A DNA stretch of 64,000 nucleotides. Origin: an uncultured Christensenella sp. (GTDB lineage: Bacteria > Bacillota > Clostridia > Christensenellales > Borkfalkiaceae). The notes below the pieces were generated by a model. That model ran no database searches, was not told the DNA's origin, and saw only the letters and a program-made list of their open reading frames with translations. The translations under genes and the position numbers were made by a program. This document shows, one piece after another, positions 52,609 to 62,368 of this stretch. The DNA is taken from contig CAJUHC010000005.1 of assembly GCA_910586345.1 (NCBI GenBank), positions 10,545 through 74,544 of the forward strand, in the 5' to 3' direction. Each line of letters starts with the position of its first letter. Position 1 is the first letter of the stretch.

Positions 52609-54306
52609 TTAAATGTTTATTTTGATAACGGCTGCGCCGTCGTCGTAAATTTTTCCGTCTTTGCAGTTGAGCGAAAAGAGAACTTCCCCGTCGGGGACAA
52701 CGCTTTTCACCTTTCCGCTCGTATTGAAATACGCGGTAATTCTTTCTCCGCCGTTATTCCGCACGATTTTTAAAACTCCGTTCTCCGCCGTTATCACCGC
52801 GTTCCCGCCCGTAAGCGCCGGTTGCCGTTTCAAGCCTAAAATAGTTTTAAAGTTTTCGGCGTAAGCGCCGCTCTGCTCCGAAAAGGTCCAATCAAAAGTC
52901 TGCCTGCAATCGGGGTCGCCGCCTCCGTCCAACGGAAGCTCCGTACCGTAGAACACGCAGGGCATTCCGGGGAACACGAACACCGCGCACAGCGCGCACA
53001 GAAGTTTATCCTTGTTACCGCCCGTAAAGCGAAAGAACCTCGGCGTGTCGTGATTGTCCAAAAAATTGAGCGCCATTGTGTTAGCCTGTTCGGTATTCAT
53101 AAGCAACAGTCCGTTCATACGCTCCGCCGCCTGCTTTGCGGTTATGGGATACGCCCCGAAATAATCCGCGAGTATTTTCTGTAATTTATAGTTCATAACT
53201 CCGTCCAACTGTTCTCCACGAAGCCAATTTCTGTTGTTATGCCACACTTCGCCCAACAGCAATGCGTCGGGATATTTTTCTTTGACTTCGCGGCGGAGCT
53301 GGCGCAAGAACTCGTGAGAGAGTTCGTCCGCGACGTCCAAACGCAAGCCGTCGAACCCCCACCCGAGATAATCCAAGGCAATATCTATAAGGTATCTTCT
53401 CGTACGCGGGTCGTTGGTATTCCACTTCGGCATATATTTGCAATCGGCGAAGTGCGCGTAGTTGCCCTTCTGCTCGTCGGGGAAATCGCCGTCTATAATA
53501 AAGCTGTCGTAAAATTCGGAATTTTTTCCGTTAATCAACACGTCCTGAAAACAGGCGTGATTCTTATCGCAATGGTTGAAAACAGCGTCGATGATTATTC
53601 TTATCCCCGCCGCGTGGGCTTTCGTCAGAAGTTCGGCTATATCGTCCTTATCGCCGAATTGCGGGTCTACGGTTGAATAGTCGGTTATGCTGTACTTGTG
53701 GTTTGTTTCAGATTTGAATACGGGGGTCAGATATAGAGCATTTACGCCCAAATCCTTAATATATCCGAGCTTTGCCGTGATACCGTTCAAATCCCCGCCC
53801 GCAAACGTGTAGCGGTCGCATTTTTCTTCCCATTTACGGTTAATATAACTGTCGTCCTTTTTGAAATTACCGCGGGCGAACCTGTCTATAAAAATCTGAT
53901 AAAAGACCGCTTTTTCAGACCAACCGACGACGGGCATTACATCCGCGCCGTTTATATACGGAAATTGAAAGAAGGTGTAATATGCAAGGGTGAAGTCGTA
54001 ATCTTCCTGAATTCCGTCCTCGGAAAAGTAATAAGTTCTGCCGCCGTATTCGATACGGAAAATATAGGCGAGCCTGACGTCGGACAGTTCGAAGTCCGCT
54101 TTATAATAATCAAACAGACCGTCGTCGGCAAATTTAACCATCTTTGCCGTATCGCGACGTTTGGTAAAATCGTATTTATTGTTGTACAGAATTTCTATTT
54201 TCCCAAACTTTTCGTGCGCGGTGCGAAGTATAATTCTAAAACTCTTTTCGCCGAGCGCGTACGCATATCTGCTGTCGGATTGATGAAACAAAGCGTATTT
54301 ATTCAT
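52609..54306 (-). CDS. Cytoplasmic GH13 alpha-glycosidase (neopullulanase/cyclomaltodextrinase type)
   Basis: The 565-residue enzyme has no signal peptide. An N-terminal beta-sandwich (about 1-120) is typical of neopullulanase/cyclomaltodextrinase. The barrel follows with VNALYLTPVF, DAVFNHC, GLRLDVADE (nucleophile Asp324), LLLGEVW (acid/base Glu353) and FLDNHDTPR (Asp420), and then a C-terminal beta domain. It would hydrolyse imported maltodextrins. It sits between the LacI-type regulator and malE genes. Confidence 0.92.
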   Translation of the reverse strand: MNKYALFHQSDSRYAYALGEKSFRIILRTAHEKFGKIEILYNNKYDFTKRRDTAKMVKFADDGLFDYYKADFELSDVRLAYIFRIEYGGRTYYFSEDGIQEDYDFTLAYYTFFQFPYINGADVMPVVGWSEKAVFYQIFIDRFARGNFKKDDSYINRKWEEKCDRYTFAGGDLNGITAKLGYIKDLGVNALYLTPVFKSETNHKYSITDYSTVDPQFGDKDDIAELLTKAHAAGIRIIIDAVFNHCDKNHACFQDVLINGKNSEFYDSFIIDGDFPDEQKGNYAHFADCKYMPKWNTNDPRTRRYLIDIALDYLGWGFDGLRLDVADELSHEFLRQLRREVKEKYPDALLLGEVWHNNRNWLRGEQLDGVMNYKLQKILADYFGAYPITAKQAAERMNGLLLMNTEQANTMALNFLDNHDTPRFFRFTGGNKDKLLCALCAVFVFPGMPCVFYGTELPLDGGGDPDCRQTFDWTFSEQSGAYAENFKTILGLKRQPALTGGNAVITAENGVLKIVRNNGGERITAYFNTSGKVKSVVPDGEVLFSLNCKDGKIYDDGAAVIKINI

Positions 54307-54376
54307 TTTTTTAAATATCCTATAAAGCGCGCGGAAAGTGCTGCCGCCGTTCCGCTCCGTTCGAAAAAACGGAACG

Positions 54377-55171
54377 TTACTTTACGAGCACCGTATGCTT
54401 TGCGCCCTGCTCTCTTTCCGTCGCCTTTTTGAAACAGTCTATAACGGCGTCCATTCTTGCCTGCGTGATAAACGGCACCACGTGAATATTGCACCCGTCC
54501 GGCTTCATCATTGCAAGGGAATTGTTTACCGTAAGCACGTTGCCTTTGGGGACACGGCTTAAATCGTCGTCGCTTAAAAATATAACTTCTCCGCAAATTT
54601 TGCGGATTTCGGCTTTTAACTGCTCGTTGTACAAGTCCACGAGCACGAGAGAGTAATTGCCCTTTCCGAAAACCTTGTCGCCTTCGCTCAATACGTGCGT
54701 AAAGTCCTGATAGACCTGAAAGAAAAGTTCGTCGTTTATCTTTCCGTCAAGCGATAACAGCGGCACAAAATTTTCTTTCGCCAGCCTCAAAAACTTCTCT
54801 TCTTCAACGCCCGCGCAAATAATAACTTCTGCCGTATCTACTCTTGCGTCTTTAAGATAGGTTCTGAAAGACAGCTTGTATTCTAACCTTTCAAAGGTCT
54901 TGCTCAATTCGTCTATCAAGTCGTAGGATTCCGATTTCTGCAATACCGACGAATGCTTACCCGTCAGTATAATTACGTTGTAGCTCTTATTTGAAACGAA
55001 CGACCTCGCAATGTTGGACGGTTTGAAATTATACAGATTGATTATCTGCATAACCTTTTGTTTGGTCTCTTTTGTGTAACGCTCTTCGTGTACGCCGTTC
55101 GTTATGTAAGAAACGGTGGCGATAGAGACACCCGCAAGCCGCGCAATGTCTTTAATAGTAATTTTTTCCAT
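54377..55171 (-). CDS. LacI-family transcriptional regulator, short form
   Basis: The start at 55171 (MEKITIKDIARLAGVS) is favoured because the LacI helix-turn-helix normally begins there; GGA lies 7 nt upstream. The 264-residue product has the HTH (ITIKDIARLAGVSIATVSYI) with a hinge helix NLYNFKPSNIARSF, then a sugar-sensing periplasmic-binding-like domain. LacI proteins are usually 330-340 residues. Here the effector domain is short and ends abruptly (EQGAKHTVLVK), so ligand binding may be altered. It most likely controls the maltodextrin genes on both sides. Confidence 0.88.
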   Translation of the reverse strand: MEKITIKDIARLAGVSIATVSYITNGVHEERYTKETKQKVMQIINLYNFKPSNIARSFVSNKSYNVIILTGKHSSVLQKSESYDLIDELSKTFERLEYKLSFRTYLKDARVDTAEVIICAGVEEEKFLRLAKENFVPLLSLDGKINDELFFQVYQDFTHVLSEGDKVFGKGNYSLVLVDLYNEQLKAEIRKICGEVIFLSDDDLSRVPKGNVLTVNNSLAMMKPDGCNIHVVPFITQARMDAVIDCFKKATEREQGAKHTVLVK

Positions 55172-55203
55172 TTTAATTCCGTGCATTTTAATAAATATAT
55201 CCA

Positions 55204-55241
55204 TTAAGACCTTCCCCCGCTTTGCAGGGGGAAGCTCTTAA
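55204..55241 (-). other. Long imperfect hairpin upstream of the LacI gene
   Basis: TTAAGA-C-CTTCCCCC and GGGGGAAG-C-TCTTAA pair as a 14-bp stem with a single internal mismatch, 33 bp ahead of the regulator ATG and 28 bp after the upstream stop codon. There is no T tract, so it may be an attenuating or processing structure rather than a terminator. Confidence 0.6.
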
Positions 55242-55268
55242 CGGACAAATATTGGAGGAAAGAATCTG

Positions 55269-56186
55269 TTAAGTTAAGCCAATAGGTTCCATATAAACCG
55301 CCATTTTACTGCCTTTGCTGAAATACTTGATGTAAAGATTATAGGTTCCTGCCGTCTCGTATTTATAGGTAATAACGGGGTCAACGGTGAAATACGCGCT
55401 GGTCGGCGCCGAAAGATAAGTCTTGGTATCATTGTCTTTTTCCCCGCTCGCTTCCAGGTCTATGGTCCACATCTGATTACTCCCTCCGATGGGAGAAAGC
55501 TCAGCCTTGTCGGAATCTTTAACCAGACCCGTGGTGTATACCATAAACGAATCGCCGGGCTTCAAATCGAAACCTTCGATTTTGATTTCCGCGGCGAACG
55601 CGTAACCCAGAGTTTCCGCGTTCGATAAGTTGGTAAACCCTCTTATCAGGGTTACTCTCTCTTCGGTTCCGTCCCCGTGCTTCAGCATCAGATAGTGGTT
55701 GGGTTCGACTTTTTCGCCCTCGTCGGGAATTACGGGGTCTTTGCGCTGCGACAAATCCGCGCGCCAATCGGCGTAGAGAAAGGTCGTCTCCGCAAACTCG
55801 GGCACGGTTTTGAAGTAAGTTATCGTTCCGTCGACTATCGACCACCAACCGTTGAAAACGTAGGCGTTGCCTTCCTTATCCTTTCTCGTACTCCTCGGAG
55901 TGGGCAGTTTTTCACCCGCCGCCTTCGTGCAGACGTACGCGTTTTCGGTGAAAATTTCCGCGCATTCTTCGTCAGTCAGTTTTTTCGTCCCCGAAGCGAC
56001 GATAGTGTTCAACTTTTTCTCGCCCGCGGACTTATACGTTCCGGGGACGAGGTATAGATTATTTTGCACGTTTGCCTCCGCTTCGATACGCGTTTCGGGG
56101 GAAGGTTCCGCCGTTGCGGCGGCGATAGTTCCGGCACCGCCCAACACCAGAATATTTATAAGAATTAAAGCTAAAATCTTTTTCAT
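55269..56186 (-). CDS. Secreted protein of unknown function in the starch locus
   Basis: The 305-residue protein has a signal peptide (MKKILALILINILVLGG...AAATAEP). A region with an InlB-type repeat flavour follows (about 85-145, YVFNGWWSIVDGTITYFKTV, FAETTFLYADW). The C-terminal beta-rich part (about 165-305) includes GYAFAAEIKIEGFDLKPGDS and TAGTYNLYIKYFSKGSKMAV, reminiscent of starch-binding sandwiches. There is no catalytic motif. It lies 9 bp after the amylase gene, so an accessory glycan-binding role is the simplest reading. Confidence 0.65.
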   Translation of the reverse strand: MKKILALILINILVLGGAGTIAAATAEPSPETRIEAEANVQNNLYLVPGTYKSAGEKKLNTIVASGTKKLTDEECAEIFTENAYVCTKAAGEKLPTPRSTRKDKEGNAYVFNGWWSIVDGTITYFKTVPEFAETTFLYADWRADLSQRKDPVIPDEGEKVEPNHYLMLKHGDGTEERVTLIRGFTNLSNAETLGYAFAAEIKIEGFDLKPGDSFMVYTTGLVKDSDKAELSPIGGSNQMWTIDLEASGEKDNDTKTYLSAPTSAYFTVDPVITYKYETAGTYNLYIKYFSKGSKMAVYMEPIGLT

Positions 56187-56195
56187 AGTTTCACC

Positions 56196-58796
56196 TTATT
56201 TAACCTCATAAATCATCATAGACATTGCGGCTACGGAGCTTCCGGGGGTGCCGTATATGAGCTTACCCGTAAGCTTGGAAGGGAATACGAGCGGCTTCGG
56301 AGTCGCGTTCACCAGAACGCGGATTTCACGACTGCCCGATTTAACGGTATAATCTATGAGGTTTCCGCCCGTGGTGTTCGAAACAAGTACGCCGTTTGCA
56401 AGATTGTAGTTTTTGCGGATTTCGATAACCTTCTTATAAGCGGAATAGATTGAATTTGCATCCGCGCTCTGTTCGGCGGCGCCCGCAAGCTGTGAATTGA
56501 GCGTATCCCAAGTCATTACGTAATTGTTGAAGCCTATGGGGTACTTACAGTTGTAATCGCTGCCGTCAAGTTCCGTAGTCCACTTCATAGGCTGGCGGCA
56601 CCATCTGTCTTCGTGTCCCGCGCCTTCGCCCGCGCCGTTTGCAGTCTTCGTACCGAACATTCCCAATTCGTCGCCGCTGTATATCCAGGTAAGTCCCGGA
56701 ACGGTCAGACACATTCCGCCCCAAATCTTGGCGAGATTTTCAGACAAATCCCAATCCTCGTCGCCCTTTTGAGCGGAACGGGGAACGCCGCTATCCGTAC
56801 TGAACAATTTGTCGCGCGCGCGCTGTACGTCGTGGTTGGAAGTGAATACGCCGTCTATATAGTCCGTGCGTCCGTCTTTAAAACTCGTTTGCGCAACCTG
56901 ATATTGGTTAAGCAAGCTCGCCGCGTATTCCTGACCCTGCGCCAGCTTGTTGAGTCCGGCTGTTCCGTCGTAATACCAATTGAAGTTGAACTGCGAATCC
57001 ATACCGCCGTAAAGTCCTGCGATTTTAGTGGGGTCGCCGTTGAAATTTTCGCCTAAAAGCAGCGCATTGGGATAGCTTGCTTTGAGCTTGGCGTTAAACT
57101 CCATAAAGAAGTGTAAGTTTTTGTTCATATCGAACGAGTAATCCGCGTCGTTGGCTTCGTCGCTGTCCTTTACAATCCAATCGGAGCGGTCGCGGCTCTC
57201 GTTCACCATATAGATGTGCTTGACCGCATCGAGACGGAAACCGTCAAGACCGAAGCTCATCCAATAGAGCGCAACCTCCAAAATCGCGTCGCGGGTTGCC
57301 TGATAGTCGAAGTTCAGTTCAGGCATCGAGGAGCCGAAGCTCGAATAGAAGTAGTACCCGTTGGGGTCCTTATACCACTGCTTCTTTGCTCTGTGGTCTT
57401 TTAAACTGCTAACGTATTCTTCGTTCTGCCAGGTATAGAAATTGCGGTAATCAATCTCTTTCTTGGTTCCGTCGGGCAGAGTTATCGTTTCCTTAACGAG
57501 ATTCTGCGATTTCGTAAACCACGGGTTCGAAAGCGAAGTATGGTTCAGAACGAAGTCCATAAGAATTTTCATTCCCTTCTGATGCGCCTTGAATACCAGT
57601 TCTCTGTAATCCTCCAGCGTTCCGAATCTCGGGTCTACCGAGAAGTAGTCCACTATGTCGTAACCGTGATATGAGTTGGAGTGTTGGAAAGGCGTAAGCC
57701 AGAGTGTATCCACCCCGAGCTCTTCGAGGTAATCGAGCTTGTTTATTACGCCCCTCAAATCGCCCATACCGTCTCCGTCGCTGTCCGCAAACGAAGCTAT
57801 GAATATCTGATAGCCCACGCTGTTCTCGTCCCAGCCTTCCGCAACGGGCTGTAAATCGTAGACGTCGTTGTTTCCCTTATTGGAAACTACGTCGTACTTG
57901 GTTGTTGCCGAACCGGGTTCTATATCCTCATACGGGTCGTAAACTATCGAATCCGCGAATTTAGCCGTACCGTCCTGTACCGCGCCCTGACGGACGAACC
58001 AATGATAGTCGCCCTTTTCTCTTTTAGCCTCTTCCAATATTACGTAGACGTCGCCGCCGTCGTTGACCCAGAAGCCCTGACCGTTGACGCGGCTGTTCTG
58101 CGAGTAAACCTGAATACCCAAACGCATAGCTTCGTTGTAAGATATTTCAATCCCCTTGTCGTCGCGTACGGCGCTATCCCAGCCGCCGTCGTTATAGGTT
58201 GCCGTAAGGTCGATATCGTAAACTGCTCCGGACTCGTCTATCTTCATAGGATAGAACGCCCTGCCCTCGCTGTTGACGGGGAAGTATTCCCATACCCAAA
58301 GCCCCCAATCGCCGTAAATTTCCGAGTCTATCTGCGTGGAATAATCGGGCTTTTCCGCGTCGTTCGTTTTACCTTGCTCGCTTTCGGAATGCGCGCCGCG
58401 AAGATAATGCACGTATAAATGGTTTTCCTCGCCCCAGGTAAGCTCCTGTTCGTATTTCATCGCTATTTCGCTGTCGACGTCCGTTTGCCATTCGGCTTTG
58501 AGCGTCAAATCGGAATTCACAACGTCGGCGCTGAAATCCCATTGCTTCGACCCGTTATACCAACCGATAAGTTCGTGCCCTTCCCAGGCGTCTATCGTAG
58601 GCTGAACGGCTTTCCCGCCCTTTTCCACTTTCTGGCTTTCGGGCGCGGAAACGCCCTCGTTTGCGGCGTTGCTACCTACGTCGAAAGTTACGGTGTACTC
58701 AATCGGTCCTTCAGGTTCGTGTTTGCAACCGGACGCAAGACAGCCGAAAAGCATAACCGCCGCAACTATTACGCATAGTAAGCTCTTCCTTTTCAT
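56196..58796 (-). CDS. Secreted GH13 alpha-amylase lipoprotein
   Basis: The 866-residue protein has a lipoprotein signal (MKRKSLLCVIV...LASGC), one InlB-type repeat (about 33-95, YTVTFDVGSNA...IGWYNGS) and an unassigned domain to about 310. A GH13 catalytic domain follows: VDTLWLTPFQHSNSYHGYD, DFVLNHTS, GFRLDAVKH (Asp523), LLLGENF (Glu583) and TSNHDVQR (Asp656), then a C-terminal beta domain. It would cleave starch or glycogen at the cell surface. AGGAGG precedes the ATG, and a palindrome (58827-58845) overlaps the presumed promoter. Confidence 0.92.
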   Translation of the reverse strand: MKRKSLLCVIVAAVMLFGCLASGCKHEPEGPIEYTVTFDVGSNAANEGVSAPESQKVEKGGKAVQPTIDAWEGHELIGWYNGSKQWDFSADVVNSDLTLKAEWQTDVDSEIAMKYEQELTWGEENHLYVHYLRGAHSESEQGKTNDAEKPDYSTQIDSEIYGDWGLWVWEYFPVNSEGRAFYPMKIDESGAVYDIDLTATYNDGGWDSAVRDDKGIEISYNEAMRLGIQVYSQNSRVNGQGFWVNDGGDVYVILEEAKREKGDYHWFVRQGAVQDGTAKFADSIVYDPYEDIEPGSATTKYDVVSNKGNNDVYDLQPVAEGWDENSVGYQIFIASFADSDGDGMGDLRGVINKLDYLEELGVDTLWLTPFQHSNSYHGYDIVDYFSVDPRFGTLEDYRELVFKAHQKGMKILMDFVLNHTSLSNPWFTKSQNLVKETITLPDGTKKEIDYRNFYTWQNEEYVSSLKDHRAKKQWYKDPNGYYFYSSFGSSMPELNFDYQATRDAILEVALYWMSFGLDGFRLDAVKHIYMVNESRDRSDWIVKDSDEANDADYSFDMNKNLHFFMEFNAKLKASYPNALLLGENFNGDPTKIAGLYGGMDSQFNFNWYYDGTAGLNKLAQGQEYAASLLNQYQVAQTSFKDGRTDYIDGVFTSNHDVQRARDKLFSTDSGVPRSAQKGDEDWDLSENLAKIWGGMCLTVPGLTWIYSGDELGMFGTKTANGAGEGAGHEDRWCRQPMKWTTELDGSDYNCKYPIGFNNYVMTWDTLNSQLAGAAEQSADANSIYSAYKKVIEIRKNYNLANGVLVSNTTGGNLIDYTVKSGSREIRVLVNATPKPLVFPSKLTGKLIYGTPGSSVAAMSMMIYEVK

Positions 58797-58826
58797 AGTT
58801 CCTCCTGTTTCAATATAAAAAATGGG

Positions 58827-58845
58827 TTAAACGATTAATCGTAAA
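58827..58845. promoter_or_regulatory. Operator-like palindrome upstream of the amylase gene
   Basis: TTAA-ACGATTAATCGT-AAA has a perfect 12-bp dyad (58831-58842) with near-symmetric flanks. It lies 31 bp before the amylase ATG, over the likely promoter region (TATATT downstream). LacI-family proteins bind such dyads and a LacI gene is in the same locus, so it is a candidate operator. Confidence 0.5.
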
Positions 58846-58847
58846 CA

Positions 58848-58926
58848 CTTTCAGACTTCGTTGAATTTCAAAGTCTGAAAAGGCAGTCTCCGCCGAAAGC
58901 CCTTATCTTGCGACGGTACTTTCGGC
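58848..58926 (-). terminator. Two hairpins between the repeat lipoprotein and amylase genes
   Basis: GCCGAAAG/CTTTCGGC (58892-58926) and TTTCAGACTT/AAGTCTGAAA (58849-58880) follow the stop of the repeat lipoprotein. T tracts are weak, so they may reduce rather than end transcription into the amylase gene. Confidence 0.5.
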
Positions 58927-58948
58927 TCGGACGTTAAATTTATCGTAA

Positions 58949-61900
58949 TTATGCTTCTTCCTGCGTTTCCTGCTCAACGGGAGCCCATTGAGCGTAAACG
59001 ACGGTGTCTTTGGTATACTTTTTCTCAATCGTTATTTCGGTGCCGCCTTCCGCCGCGCTAAACCAACCGAGGAAAGTGAAGCCTTCGCGTACGGGAGTTT
59101 CGGGAAGAGCGGGAACTTTGCTGTACGTCTGTCCGCTCACGACGTTAGCCGTTACCACCGTAGGTTCGGCACAGCCTTCGTAGTTATAATTAAACGTTAC
59201 CTTGAAAGGAACTCTCCACTGCCCGTAGATTGTTGTGTCTTGGGTAAATCGCGTAGTAGTTTTTATAAGAGTACCGCCTTCGGGTTCAGTAAACCAACCT
59301 ACGAACTCCAAGCCCTCGCGGGATTCGACGGCGGGAATTTCAGAAAGATAATCGTTGGTAGTCTTAACCGTAGTATTCTCGGGCTTGCCTTCGTAATTCT
59401 GGTCAAGGGTTATGACGAATTTAAGCTTCCACTGTGCGTAAACGGTAGTGTTTTCGGTAAATACGGTTGTAGCTGTTACGCGGGTACCGCCCTCCGCTTC
59501 CGTGAACCAACCGACGAAGTCGTAATCTTCGCGGACGTCGTTTGCGGGAAGGGGACTAATCTTGCCGTTGTTTGCTTTAACCATCGTATTTTCGGTCTTG
59601 CCCTCGTAGTTCTGGTCAACCGTTATAACGATTTTCAGTTTCCACTGCGCGTAAATAGTTATATTTTCCTCAAATACGGTAGCAAGCGTAACCTGCTCTC
59701 CGCCTTCCGCCGCCGTAAACCAGCCGACGAAATCGTAATCTTCGCGGACGTCTTGCGCGGGAAGCGTTTTAAACTTGCCGTTGTTCAATTTCAAGGTCGC
59801 GTTATCGGGCTTGCCTTCGTAATTCTGGTCGACCGTTATCACGATTTTCTGCTTCCACTGCGCGTAAATCGTGGAATTTACTTCAAATACGGTAGCAAGC
59901 GTAACCTGCTCTCCGCCCTCTGCCGCCGTAAACCAGCCGACGAAGTCGTAGTCCGCACGGGTGTCCGCCACGGGGAACGCGCTCAACTTACCGTAGTTTA
60001 AAGTCTGCGTTTTGTTTTCGGTCTTGCCCTCGTAGTTCTGGTCTACCGTCATCACTATCTTATCGCTCCAACGGGCGTATATCGTAGTGTCCGCGGTGAA
60101 TACCGTGTCGGTCGTAACCTTTTCGCCGCCTTCCGCCGCCGTGTACCAGAAGATATCCTTATCTTCGAAGCCTTCGCGTACGAACGAGGGCATATACGAA
60201 AGTTTACCGTTGTATGCTTTCGCCGTCTCTTTTACTTCGGGCTGACCTTCGTAATTGAGGTCGAGAGTTATGGTGTAAACGGAAGTTATCGCAAGCTCGG
60301 TAATAACCGCCTCTTTCTGATGCCCTTTCAATTCTACGAGATAAGTCTTACCCGCCTTGAATGCGCCGATGATGTTCGCCGTCTGCTGACCGTAACCGCT
60401 GCCCCATCTGAATATCCAGCCGCTGGGTATAGCTGTATTGGTTACCGTAATTTCGTCTTTTAATTTACCGTTGGTAGTCGAGCCGTTCCAATTACCGAAT
60501 ATTTCTTCCTGATAGGTATAGATACAGAATTTGCTAAAATCGGCTTTGCCTACGCCGTTGCCGCTAGCGTCCTTTAAAAAGAAGGTAATGGGAGCGTTGC
60601 TGCCTATCGTGATAGTAAATGCGTCGCAACCGTAAGGAACTTCCGAGCCGGTATTAATTTCCGTAGGACCGGAGTACTCGCACGACCAATCGGTAGCGTT
60701 AAGGTGCAGATAAATTGCGAATTCTCCCGCTACCGTTACGTTTACCGAAGTTACCTGCGCGGAAGCCGCGGGCTTTTCTATGCCTGCGCTGGCGGGTTCC
60801 ACGTAGTGTCTGATAACGTTGCCGCTTATGTAAAGGCTCATAACGTCGCCTTTTTTAAGCGTTATCTTGTCTTCGCCGAGCCAATATTCCGTTCTGTAAG
60901 CGCCGTTGTTTAAGGTTAAAGAATGTATAAAGGTTTCCCCGACCCAAACGCCGTTCTCGCGTCCGACTTTTGCCGTAAGCTCTGCGTCGCTGTCGAATAC
61001 GGTGGTTTCAACGTTTACCGCCGAATTACCGTTGTACCAGCCGAAGAACACCCAGTGTTCTTTGTCCGAAATAACCGCGGGAAGTCCTCTCTGTCCTTCG
61101 GGAAGCTGAATCTTGCCGTTTACGGTCTTATATGTAGTGATTGCGCCCTCGGGAAGGGTGCCTGCGGTGCCCGGATTGAGCGTTACGGTTACTTCCGCAA
61201 CGTAGCGCGCGTACAGCGTTACCGCGTTTTCGTTATTTACGTACTCCGACAAATCCGTGGTTTCCGTAACCAAAACTCCGTCCGTCTCCGCCGTGAACCA
61301 ACCTTTGAACCATTTATTTTCGGGGACTACGGGCAAAGGAAGTTCGGGAAGCTTATTCTCGGTAGTAATCATAGTTGAAGAAGCGCCTGCGGGAAGCGTA
61401 CCCTCGCCGACGTTCAGAGTAACCGAGATTTCCTGCGCATATCTTGCGTAAATCGTAATCGCCTGCTCTTCGCCGGTGAACACCGTGTCGACGGTTACTT
61501 CTTCGCCGCCGCTTTCCGCCGTAAACCATCCGATAAACACCATTGCGTTCTGCGTTACGGGAGTGGGAAGCGATTCGAGCCTGCCGCCCTTCGTCGTCAG
61601 CGTCGCGGAAACGCCTTCGGGAAGAGTTCCGCCATTGCCGACGTTGAGCGTTACGGTATAGACGGAGGAGTAACGAGCGTAAATGGTCGTATCCTTGTCG
61701 AATTCCGTTTCAACGGTAACTTCTTCGCCCGTTGCCTCCTCGGTATCCGCCGAGGTGGTAAACCAACCGACGAACTGCTTGCCTGCGGGCGCCTTAGGCG
61801 CGGGAAGCTCGGTAATCTTACCGTCTTTCGCCTTTAATGCAGTGGTCGAAAGGGTACCTTCGCCCGCGTTGAGCGTTATTGTATATACCATCACATACTG

Positions 61901-62368
61901 CGCGTAAATGGTAGAGTTTGCAGTGAACGCGGTTTCCGTAGTAACTTTTTCACCGCCGTTATCTTCGGTAAACCAGCCTACAAACTCCATTCCCTCCGGC
62001 GCGGCAGGTGCGGGAAGTTTTTCGAGCTTGCCGTTCTTCGTCGTTGCCTCTGCCGTCTCCTTATCGCCTTCCAGCGTACCGCCGTTGGCGTCGAGAGTTA
62101 CGGTATACTGCGTAGAAGCCTTTACGTAGTGGCAGACGTCGCACTCGTCGTCGCCGCCCCATTCGTGCGCGGCGTAATCTTTTTTATAATCGTCGTCTCC
62201 CGCTTCCAGGTCATCACAAGTCGCAACGTGCCAATGACCGGTTGAGTCTTTTTCCCAATCGTCAGAATACGTGTGCGTGTGTTTTTTATCACAGCCCGCA
62301 AGCGCCGCGCCGCCGGCCGTGAGCATAGCAACTAACATAAAAGTTGCCAACCGCTTTGTTCTTTTCAT
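58949..62368 (-). CDS. Lipoprotein with eleven InlB/Listeria-Bacteroides-type repeats around a central domain
   Basis: The 1139-residue protein starts with a lipoprotein signal (MKRTKRLATFMLV...LAGC) and a His/Cys-rich segment (KKHTHTYSDDWEKDSTGHWH, ECDVCHYVK). Five repeats follow (about 90-470), each ending GWFTxxxGGxxVT...TTIYARY. Next comes a unique beta-rich domain (about 475-700) with WNGSTTNGKLKDEITV, resembling starch-binding modules. Six further repeats end the protein (about 705-1130), several of them almost identical (YDFVGWFTAAEGGEQVTLAT). It has no enzymatic motif. Being first in the starch locus, it is probably a surface starch-binding scaffold. The promoter at 62618-62646 reads into it. 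Confidence 0.85.
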   Translation of the reverse strand: MKRTKRLATFMLVAMLTAGGAALAGCDKKHTHTYSDDWEKDSTGHWHVATCDDLEAGDDDYKKDYAAHEWGGDDECDVCHYVKASTQYTVTLDANGGTLEGDKETAEATTKNGKLEKLPAPAAPEGMEFVGWFTEDNGGEKVTTETAFTANSTIYAQYVMVYTITLNAGEGTLSTTALKAKDGKITELPAPKAPAGKQFVGWFTTSADTEEATGEEVTVETEFDKDTTIYARYSSVYTVTLNVGNGGTLPEGVSATLTTKGGRLESLPTPVTQNAMVFIGWFTAESGGEEVTVDTVFTGEEQAITIYARYAQEISVTLNVGEGTLPAGASSTMITTENKLPELPLPVVPENKWFKGWFTAETDGVLVTETTDLSEYVNNENAVTLYARYVAEVTVTLNPGTAGTLPEGAITTYKTVNGKIQLPEGQRGLPAVISDKEHWVFFGWYNGNSAVNVETTVFDSDAELTAKVGRENGVWVGETFIHSLTLNNGAYRTEYWLGEDKITLKKGDVMSLYISGNVIRHYVEPASAGIEKPAASAQVTSVNVTVAGEFAIYLHLNATDWSCEYSGPTEINTGSEVPYGCDAFTITIGSNAPITFFLKDASGNGVGKADFSKFCIYTYQEEIFGNWNGSTTNGKLKDEITVTNTAIPSGWIFRWGSGYGQQTANIIGAFKAGKTYLVELKGHQKEAVITELAITSVYTITLDLNYEGQPEVKETAKAYNGKLSYMPSFVREGFEDKDIFWYTAAEGGEKVTTDTVFTADTTIYARWSDKIVMTVDQNYEGKTENKTQTLNYGKLSAFPVADTRADYDFVGWFTAAEGGEQVTLATVFEVNSTIYAQWKQKIVITVDQNYEGKPDNATLKLNNGKFKTLPAQDVREDYDFVGWFTAAEGGEQVTLATVFEENITIYAQWKLKIVITVDQNYEGKTENTMVKANNGKISPLPANDVREDYDFVGWFTEAEGGTRVTATTVFTENTTVYAQWKLKFVITLDQNYEGKPENTTVKTTNDYLSEIPAVESREGLEFVGWFTEPEGGTLIKTTTRFTQDTTIYGQWRVPFKVTFNYNYEGCAEPTVVTANVVSGQTYSKVPALPETPVREGFTFLGWFSAAEGGTEITIEKKYTKDTVVYAQWAPVEQETQEEA

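Noticed and set aside
59400..60000. CRISPR array in the repeated DNA of the large lipoprotein gene
   Set aside because: The repeats are about 210 bp, in frame, and encode InlB-type modules.
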